Made by a program: the position numbers and the translations under genes. From Tragulus kanchil (Eukaryota; Chordata; Mammalia; Artiodactyla; Tragulidae), in NCBI GenBank assembly GCA_022376925.1, contig JAIOJX010000025.1, forward strand, positions 137,165,301 to 137,229,300: a DNA stretch of 64,000 nucleotides, read 5' to 3'. This document shows, piece by piece, positions 56,317 to 64,000 of this stretch; positions within the stretch are counted from its first letter, which is position 1; every line of letters begins with the position of its first letter. The notes beneath the pieces were generated by a model. The model had not been told where the DNA came from, did not search any database, and was given only the letters and a program-made list of their open reading frames with translations.

Positions 56317-58674
56317 TATTTCTTTTGATAGGTCACATTTAAGTCCTAGGATGTCTAGACCACTGATATTATGGGAGCTTTTCAAAGTAACAAAATGATA
56401 TTTAATAATAAACTCAGCTTTTTCTTCAGTTGTACCTTACAACCAGGAAGTGCTGAATCTTTTAGATTTAAATGATGTTTCATCACTCTGTGTATTTTAT
56501 AGCTAGAAAAACTGAATCCAGGAAAATTCTAAAGAAGACACCATGTATCTGTGATGTTTATTAGTCATAGTAGCATGCACTTATGAGGTCTCTCTTCTGG
56601 ACATTGTTCCAAATGCCTTATAAGTATTAACTCCTTTAAGCCTTGAAACCTTATGAGATAGCTTATGACACTCCAATTCACAGATGGGTAAATTAAGGCA
56701 GAGAAAAGAGAGTAACCTGGTTCAAGAACAGAGCTGGGACTGACTCCAGCAAGCCTGGCTCCAGAGCTTACAGTCATTGCCTCTGCTCTCATGTAGGCAA
56801 AACTGAGGTTCACCGAAGTTTAGTAACTCAAACGTTTTCCAAAAATTCCCATATAATCACTCCCCAGTGGTAACATTCCATCAGTTAGTCCACTCCAGAA
56901 GGAAATAAACAGCTCTTTCCATCAATATTGTTGGCTGGCTCCACTTACCTGCACTGGTCCTTATCTTTAGTGAAGCACCAAGCTAGAGATTCCACTATAC
57001 CACATTAACCTGTCGTATCTAATAGTGGATGCTTCAGCTGTCAGATATGAACGCTCATGTACATGAAAATACAGAGCAAGAAAGAGCAAAGTGTATGCTA
57101 GTCTTGAGTTCTGAACAGACTGAGTTTCACATCAAATATTTCATCTTTTGCCAGTATATAATCCAATTACTTCCAAATCCCCATTATTATTTTCAATGAA
57201 TATTCATGCATTGCAAGGAAGAAAAAAACACCTGAAAAAACCTTCACGAATGGGCCAAATCCATTTCTGAACCAGCTATTGCTATTTTTATTCCCTGGAT
57301 TTCTCTGGGTCACATTGGTTAAAATTGCTATCATCTGTGAAACATTTTAAATCCCTTGAGTCAGAAGCACATTGCTCAAACTTGATTTTTAGTGCATTCT
57401 TTTACCAGACATTACCTTACTCCTACGACGTCAACTCTAGCTCAGAGAAACAGGCTTCTTTTCTCCCCCGGAGGAAGATGGAATGACCTTGGAATTTATT
57501 TCTTTTGATAGGTCACATTTAAGTCCTAGGATGTCTAGACCACTGATATTATGGGAGCTTTTCAAAGTAACAAAATGATATTTAATAATAAACTCAGCTT
57601 TTTCTTCAGTTGTACCTTACAACCAGGAAGTGCTGAATCTTTTAGATTTAAATGATGTTTCATCACTCTGTGTATTTTATAGCTAGAAAAACTGAATCCA
57701 GGAAAATTCTAAAGAAGACACCATGTATCTGTGATGTTTATTAGTCATAGTAGCATGCACTTATGAGGTCTCTCTTCTGGACATTGTTCCAAATGCCTTA
57801 TAAGTATTAACTCCTTTAAGCCTTGAAACCTTATGAGATAGCTTATGACACTCCAATTCACAGATGGGTAAATTAAGGCAGAGAAAAGAGAGTAACCTGG
57901 TTCAAGAACAGAGCTGGGACTGACTCCAGCAAGCCTGGCTCCAGAGCTTACAGTCATTGCCTCTGCTCTCATGTAGGCAAAACTGAGGTTCACCGAAGTT
58001 TAGTAACTCAAACGTTTTCCAAAAATTCCCATATAATCACTCCCCAGTGGTAACATTCCATCAGTTAGTCCACTCCAGAAGGAAATAAACAGCTCTTTCC
58101 ATCAATATTGTTGGCTGGCTCCACTTACCTGCACTGGTCCTTATCTTTAGTGAAGCACCAAGCTAGAGATTCCACTATACCACATTAACCTGTCGTATCT
58201 AATAGTGGATGCTTCAGCTGTCAGATATGAACGCTCATGTACATGAAAATACAGAGCAAGAAAGAGCAAAGTGTATGCTAGTCTTGAGTTCTGAACAGAC
58301 TGAGTTTCACATCAAATATTTCATCTTTTGCCAGTATATAATCCAATTACTTCCAAATCCCCATTATTATTTTCAATGAATATTCATGCATTGCAAGGAA
58401 GAAAAAAACACCTGAAAAAACCTTCACGAATGGGCCAAATCCATTTCTGAACCAGCTATTGCTATTTTTATTCCCTGGATTTCTCTGGGTCACATTGGTT
58501 AAAATTGCTATCATCTGTGAAACATTTTAAATCCCTTGAGTCAGAAGCACATTGCTCAAACTTGATTTTTAGTGCATTCTTTTACCAGACATTACCTTAC
58601 TCCTACGACGTCAACTCTAGCTCAGAGAAACAGGCTTCTTTTCTCCCCCGGAGGAAGATGGAATGACCTTGGAA
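56317..58674. repeat. Direct duplication 18 (unit 1180 bp)
   Basis: Copy A is 56317-57494 and copy B 57497-58674, the longest unit of the set. No differences noticed by eye. The two 82-codon minus-strand frames at 56565 and 57745 are the same DNA. Confidence 0.95.
56560..56805 (+). mobile_element. L2/MIR-class fragment
   Basis: CCTTATAAGTATTAACTCCT, CAATTCACAGATGGGTAAAT, GGTTCAAGAACAGAGCTGGG and TGGCTCCAGAGCTTACAGTC follow the common old repeat. The copy at 57740-57985 comes from duplication 18. Confidence 0.6.
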
Positions 58675-60135
58675 GCTGATGTAACTGAAACTGAGGAGCA
58701 GTGATAGCAACCGCTCCAGAAGCATTTCCTATGAAATTGCAAGGACACTGAGGTTAGCAGCAAAGCAAGCTTCTGGATTATTTAGTTATTTTAAATGTAT
58801 CTGGTCTTTTATTTTTCTGCCTTGATCCACCAAAGACTCAAAGTACATCCTTTTTTTTTTTAGATATGCTACTTAAGAATTTTTATCTTTCAAGTGACAG
58901 ATTTATTCATAGCTATAGGCAATGCTTCCCTCATTTATCTGATGTTCCTCCACTCTTGTGGCAGGTAAAAGCTTTGATCCAAAAAAATATAAATGTTCCT
59001 CTCTCCCCAACTCCCCCTCCCGACCACCAATTTCCTAGGGATCTCTTTAAAGGAGTCCAGAAATTCAATGTAGAACTATCAGACTAAGCACATACACACA
59101 CACACACACACACACTAAAGAGGTTCTGTAGTGTGTGGAAATTGGCTTTATCTCTCATGCATTTGCTCCTCTTATTAAGGAACCCCTGAGGCCCACCTTC
59201 TCTCTGTCTGCCAAAAAGAGCTGACATCAGTTTGAAACATTCAAAGTTATCAAGGGGTGTAGGGGAGGAGGGGCACCGGAGGAGGGGGTGGACTGGCAGA
59301 CTTGCAGAGCCCGGCCGTGTCATAAGCATTCTTTCCAAAGGAAACCAGGCTAAAAGGCTGATAAACCCCAATCTCTTTTCACAGCTTGCCTTCGGAGCCC
59401 CTTAATGCAACTCCCTCATTTGTTCATCAGCACTTTATGAGAAAATAAACAAAAACATAGTCTGTTTCCTCATTGTCAGCACATCAGAACACTTCCTGCT
59501 CAGAGAGGCCACCATCCCACCAAAGAGTCAGGGGGTCCACCCTCTATTTTGCCTCAACTTTTTAACAGCTCGTTTTCTAACCTGAATTCCAAGGGCTTAA
59601 TCGAATCTGAATCCCCCTCTGGGTGGATTAGATGTCCTAGATTCCGATGCTCTGCAGGACAGAAGGCTCCCCTGGAAGGATCCTTAGATGAGCAACGCTG
59701 CAACCATAGAGCTTGCTTCCTGTTTTTCCATTCCTACTTTACTTCAAAAAAAAAAAACAAAAAAAAGTAGGCTAAAGGAAAAACACTTAAAATAATTAAC
59801 TTTTCACCAAATCACCAGTTTTATAGGCATCATAAATTCTAGAGCGGCTTGTAACATTTTCAAATCAATTCAATCCTTCCAGATTTTTCAGTAAATCTGA
59901 CTTTTACAAAGCAAGTAGGAAAGAAAAGGAAAGGAAGGGGAGGAAAGGGCTGGGAAGGAAAGGGATAGTACGAATGTAAGAGCTGAAGAGTCAGGACTCT
60001 TAGGTTTAAATTCCCAAAGGCACAACCGTGCCCTGAGATAGTCATTGATCTCTCATGATTTCACATGGAAATGATGTGAGCATTGGTGGGGGGAAAGCAC
60101 AGGCTAGCAGGAAGATGCAGTCAAGATTTTGGATT
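58675..60135. other. Intergenic sequence with a (CA)n run
   Basis: A (CA)n run lies at 59092-59115 and a purine-rich AAGGAAAGG patch at 59915-59960. No gene is supported. The part from 59203 is repeated from 60318. Confidence 0.45.
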
Positions 60136-61420
60136 GGGGCTTTAGAGGTTAAGAATCCACCTCCCTTGGGCTTCCCTGGTGGTCCAGTGGGTAAGGACAC
60201 CGCCTTGCAGTGCAAGGGGTGCCGCTTCGATCCCTGGCCTGGGAAGATCCCACGTGCCGCGGAGCAGCTGGACTGATGTGTCCAATTCGAGCTGGAGCTC
60301 TGAGCGCATTGGGGGTGCTGTCTGCCAAAAGAGCTGACATCAGTTTGAAACATTCAAAGTTATCAAGGGGTGTAGGGAGGAGGGGCACCGGAGGAGGGAG
60401 GACTGGGAGACTTGCAGAGCACGGCCGTGTCATAAGCATTCTTTCCAAAGGAAACCAGGCTAAAAGGCTGATAAACCCCAATCTCTTTTCACAGCTTGCC
60501 TTCGGAGCCCCTTAATGCAACTCCCTCATTTGTTCATCAGCACTTTATGAGAAAATAAACAAAAACATAGTCTGTTTCCTCATTGTCAGCACATCAGAAC
60601 ACTTCCTGCTCAGAGAGGCCACCATCCCACCAAAGAGTCAGGGGGTCCACCCTCTATTTTGCCTCAACTTTTTAACAGCTCGTTTTCTAACCTGAATTCC
60701 AAGGGCTTAATCGAATCTGAATCCCCCTCTGGGTGGATTAGATGTCCTAGATTCCGATGCTCTGCAGGACAGAAGGCTCCCCTGGAAGGATCCTTAGATG
60801 AGCAACGCTGCAACCATAGAGCTTGCTTCCTGTTTTTCCATTCCTACTTTACTTCAAAAGAAAAACAAAAAAAAGTAGGCTAAAGGAAAAACACTTAAAA
60901 TAATTAACTTTTCACCAAATCACCAGTTTTATAGGCATCATAAATTCTAGAGCGGCTTGTAACATTTTCAAATCAATTCAATCCTTCCAGATTTTTCAGT
61001 AAATCTGACTTTTACAAAGCAAGTAGGAAAGAAAAGGAAAGGAAGGGGAGGAAAGGGCTGGGAAGGAAAGGGATAGTACGAATGTAAGAGCTGAAGAGTC
61101 AGGACTCTTAGGTTTAAATTCCCAAAGGGCACAACCTTGCCCTGAGATAGTCATTGATCTCTCATGATTTCACATGGAAATGATGTGAGCATTGGTGGGG
61201 GGAAAGCACAGGCTAGCAGGAAGATGCAGTCAAGATTTTGGATTGGGGCTTTAGAGGTTAAGAATCCACCTCCCTTGGGCTTCCCTGGTGGTCCAGTGGG
61301 TAAGGACACCGCCTTGCAGTGCAAGGGGTGCCGCTTCGATCCCTGGCCTGGGAAGATCCCACGTGCCGCGGAGCAGCTGGACTGATGTGTCCAATTACCG
61401 AGCTGGAGCTCTGGAGCGCA
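59203..61420. repeat. Direct duplication 19 (unit about 1113 bp)
   Basis: Copy A is 59203-60310 and copy B 60318-61420. The last 50 bases of copy A are error-rich: CCAATTCGAGCTGG for CCAATTACCGAGCTGG and CTCTGAGCGCATT for CTCTGGAGCGCATGC. The start of copy B has CCAAAAGAGC for CCAAAAAGAGC and shortened G runs. Copy B overlaps duplication 20. Confidence 0.95.
60169..60310 (+). mobile_element. Truncated first image of the nested CHR-like SINE
   Basis: Head and half the body of the SINE also seen at 61276-61557. It is cut at 60310 by the join of duplication 19, not by a biological truncation. Confidence 0.85.
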
Positions 61421-61882
61421 TGCGCCCAGAGCTGGTGCTCTGCAGCGACAGAGGCCGCTGAGGTGGGAGGCCCACACAGGCCAAAGAACAAAGATGGATG
61501 AAAATAGATTAATGAAAGACCAATAGAAGTGGCCAAAAAAAAAAAAACCAAAAAAATGAATCCACCTCCCTGTGCAGGAGACACGGGTTCAACCTCTGGT
61601 CTAGGAAGATTCCACATATTGCAGAGCAACTAAGCCCATTAGCCGCAACAATTCAGCCTGTGCTCCAAAGCCCACCAGCCATAACTATTGAGCCCACGTG
61701 CTGCAACTACTGAAGCCCGAGCAGCCTAGAGCCTGTGCCCCACAAGAGAAGCCACCGACTGTAGTGAGCAGCAGGCACACCTCAACTAGACAGCGGTCTC
61801 CACTCTCTGGAGAAAAGCCCACACAGCAACAAAGACCCAGGACAGCCAAAAATAAATAAATCAATAAAAAAAAATTTTTTTA
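61244..61882 (+). mobile_element. Older CHR SINE interrupted by a younger SINE
   Basis: The host head GGGGCTTTAGAGGTTAAGAA starts at 61244. Its body resumes at 61572 and ends with AGGACAGCCAAAAATAAATA and an A/T tail. It is bounded by an exact 12 bp duplication, AAGATTTTGGAT (61232-61243 and 61883-61894). The second image at about 62333-62970 comes from duplication 20. Confidence 0.9.
61276..61557 (+). mobile_element. Young CHR-like SINE nested in the older one
   Basis: The head TGGGCTTCCCTGGTGG is followed by box B-like GCTTCGATCCC and the full body to CCAATAGAAGTGGCC, then an A run without the C-rich tract. The exact 14 bp duplication GAATCCACCTCCCT lies at 61262-61275 and 61558-61571, inside the host SINE. 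The second full image is at about 62365-62646. Confidence 0.93.
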
Positions 61883-63280
61883 AAGATTTTGGATGGGTGT
61901 TGGAATGCTTTACTGGCTTGGACATGTGGTGAATGCCCACAATGCCAACTTTTAGGAGGCTGATGTTTACACAGATAACTATGGGGCTGCAGCTCAGGCA
62001 TCAGGCTCTGGAGCCTGAGTCTTTGGTTTCAGAATGTAACCCCAGCACGTGCTATCTCTTAGAACTTAGACTAGTTTCTTATACTGTCTAAGCGTCAGTG
62101 TCTGCTTCACGGGGTGACTACGACAATGAAGTCAGGTGGTGAGTGGAGAGTGCAGGCCTGGACCACTGGGCTCAGGAAATGTTTGCTGTCAGGACTCTTA
62201 GGTTTAAATTCCCAAAGGCACAACCTTGCCCTGAGATAGTCATTGATCTCTCATGATTTCACATGGAAATGATGTGAGCATTGGTGGGGGGAAAGCACAG
62301 GCTAGCAGGAAGATGCAGTCAAGATTTTGGATTGGGGCTTTAGAGGTTAAGAATCCACCTCCCTTGGGCTTCCCTGGTGGTCCAGTGGGTAAGGACACCG
62401 CCTTGCAGTGCAAGGGGTGCCGCTTCGATCCCTGGCCTGGGAAGATCCCACGTGCCGCGGAGCAGCTGGACTGATGTGTCCAATTACCGAGCTGGAGCTC
62501 TGGAGCGCATGCGCCCAGAGCTGGTGCTCTGCAGCGACAGAGGCCGCTGAGGTGGGAGGCCCACACAGGCCAAAGAACAAAGATGGATGAAAATAGATTA
62601 ATGAAAGACCAATAGAAGTGGCCAAAAAAAAAAAAAACAAAAAAATGAATCCACCTCCCTGTGCAGGAGACACGGGTTCAACCTCTGGTCTAGGAAGATT
62701 CCACATATTGCAGAGCAACTAAGCCCATTAGCCGCAACAATTCAGCCTGTGCTCCAAAGCCCACCAGCCGTAACTATTGAGCCCACGTGCTGCAACTACT
62801 GAAGCCCGAGCAGCCTAGAGCCTGTGCCCCACAAGAGAAGCCACCGACTGTAGTGAGCAGCAGGCACACCTCAACTAGACAGCGGTCTCCACTCTCTGGA
62901 GAAAAGCCCACACAGCAACAAAGACCCAGGACAGCCAAAAATAAATAAATCAATAAAAAAAAATTTTTTTAAAGATTTTGGATGGGTGTTGGAATGCTTT
63001 ACTGGCTTGGACATGTGGTGAATGCCCACAATGCCAACTTTTAGGAGGCTGATGTTTACACAGATAACTATGGGGCTGCAGCTCAGGCATCAGGCTCTGG
63101 AGCCTGAGTCTTTGGTTTCAGAATGTAACCCCAGCACGTGCTATCTCTTAGAACTTAGACTAGTTTCTTATACTGTCTAAGCGTCAGTGTCTGCTTCACG
63201 GGGTGACTACGACAATGAAGTCAGGTGGTGAGTGGAGAGTGCAGGGGCCTGGACCACTGGGCTCAGGAAATGTTTGCTGT

Positions 63281-63640
63281 TAAATATCAGATGACATTTG
63301 TGAATTCCAACATTTCTTACACTATGCATATTATGGGCATAATCCTAAAGGGTTGTTTTTCTTTAAAAAGTAAAAAAGAAGAAGGAAAATACAGACACAC
63401 CAGAAACTATTATATATTTGCTAAAGAGTAGAGTTCAGTATGAGTTGCACCTATCTTAGAACCCACGCAGCAGGGGCTTTATTATCACAAAACAAAGGCC
63501 TCGTTTAGAAACAAAGCAAACTCTTGGCGTGAGCCTGGGGCCCTAGCATACCTGGGAACCAAAATCCAAATAAGCGAGAAATAAGTGAACAATGCCACTG
63601 ACTGTGTCAGCATGTGCTCTTGGACAAGCCACTCAACCTC
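63281..63640. other. Intergenic sequence, nothing recognised
   Basis: AT-rich DNA after the last duplication. No feature recognised. Confidence 0.45.
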
Positions 63641-63752
63641 TTGGTGTGCTGTGTGCTCGGTTGCTTCAGTCGTGCCCAACTCTTTGCGATCCCATGGACT
63701 GCAGCCCATCAGGCTTCTCTGTCCATAGGATTCTCCAGGCAAGAATACTGAT
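63641..63752 (-). mobile_element. Bov-A fragment, truncated
   Basis: TGCTCGGTTGCTTCAGTCGT, CCCAACTCTTTGCGATCCCA and GATTCTCCAGGCAAGAATAC are the minus-strand Bov-A unit. It stops abruptly at ACTG where L1 sequence begins, so the tRNA side is missing. Confidence 0.85.
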
Positions 63753-64000
63753 GTCACCTCTCCAAAGAGGACACAGATGGCCAAAAAACACATGAAACAA
63801 TGCTCAACAATGTTCGCTTATTATTAGAGAAATGCACATCAAAACTACAATGAGATATCACCTCACACCCGTCAGAATGGCCATCATCATCAAATCGACA
63901 GACAATAAATGCTGGAGAGGGTGCAGAGAAAAAAGAACACTCTTGCATTGCTGGTGGGAATGTAAATTGATACAGCCACTGTGGAAGACAGTATGGAGAT
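63753..64000 (+). mobile_element. L1 ORF2 C-terminal fragment running off the window
   Basis: Broken plus-strand frames encode the same C-terminal ORF2 segment as 11985-12225: a [15 protein letters not shown] block, then CACATCAAAACTACAATGAG and GGTGGGAATGTAAATTGATA. It starts inside ORF2, so it is 5' truncated or joined to the Bov-A. The right end is beyond the window. Confidence 0.85.

Larger units (their letters stand above)
61098..63280. repeat. Direct duplication 20 (unit about 1090 bp)
   Basis: Copy A is 61098-62188 and copy B 62189-63280. Near the join copy A has GCAGGCCTGGACC, while copy B has GCAGGGGCCTGGACC. An A run also differs (61536/62625), as do one G/A site (CCAGCCATAAC/CCAGCCGTAAC) and CAAAGGGCACAA/CAAAGGCACAA. 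Confidence 0.95.

Noticed and set aside
61151..61629. Recurrent protein-like frames with CGPPIAVASVVAEHRLWAHA or QWVRTPPCSARGAGSIPGLG phrases
   Set aside because: These are translations of the CHR-like SINE body and head in either strand; they appear wherever that SINE lies.
858..63280. The spaced duplications as a CRISPR-like array, satellite or novel recombination system
   Set aside because: The units differ completely in sequence from pair to pair, no repeat-spacer pattern exists, and no associated proteins are encoded. Length uniformity and join-clustered errors point to assembly.

Overview
The window is non-coding, repeat-dense nuclear DNA from a ruminant mammal. Diagnostic elements are Bov-tA/Bov-A SINEs, BovB 3' ends, CHR-type tRNA-Glu-derived SINEs and a long ruminant-type L1. 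Underneath lie general mammalian fossils: MaLR LTRs, MER5A-like DNA transposons, L2/MIR and older L1. No complete protein-coding gene is visible. The only coding-like signals are two short candidate exons near 28.77 and 29.07 kb, neither tied to a known gene, and a GC-rich block at 14.33-14.69 kb. Family names are given from memory of the consensus sequences; no database search was run.

The most striking structure is a set of 20 near-identical head-to-tail duplications, each 1.07-1.18 kb. They share no sequence with one another except ordinary transposon content; only their length is shared. Copies differ mainly by single-base or homopolymer indels, and these crowd toward the join between the copies. 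Six pairs overlap the next pair, so some stretches appear three times. The pattern fits unmerged contig overlaps or gap filling in a draft assembly, not biology. About 22 kb of the 64 kb would be excess, leaving roughly 42 kb of real sequence.

Layout. 0-5 kb: BovB/tRNA chimera, SINEs, BovB fragment, old L1. 5.2-14 kb: one L1 in plus orientation with 5' UTR, ORF1 remnant, a deletion removing the endonuclease part, reverse transcriptase remnant and 3' UTR; it carries a SINE and three duplications. 14-14.7 kb: a degenerate ~54 bp minisatellite and a GC-rich block. 14.7-17.4 kb: ancient L1 split by two SINEs and a purine tract. 17.6-24.4 kb: young SINEs, a MaLR LTR, Bov-A and MER5A, much of it doubled. 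24.4-33 kb: SINEs, an L1M 3' UTR holding a 5S rRNA retropseudogene, candidate exons, L2 and microsatellites. 33-59 kb: mostly old or unrecognised sequence with ten of the duplications. 59-64 kb: a SINE nested in an older SINE, doubled or tripled by overlapping duplications, ending in an L1 that runs off the window.

The youngest-looking elements are CHR-like SINEs about 320 bp long with good target-site duplications. Their abundance, together with old Bov-tA copies and no clear Bov-A2 dimer, hints at a ruminant outside the usual cattle/sheep/deer pattern, possibly a chevrotain; this is inference only. I found no novel biological system, and the unusual signal is best read as an assembly fault.
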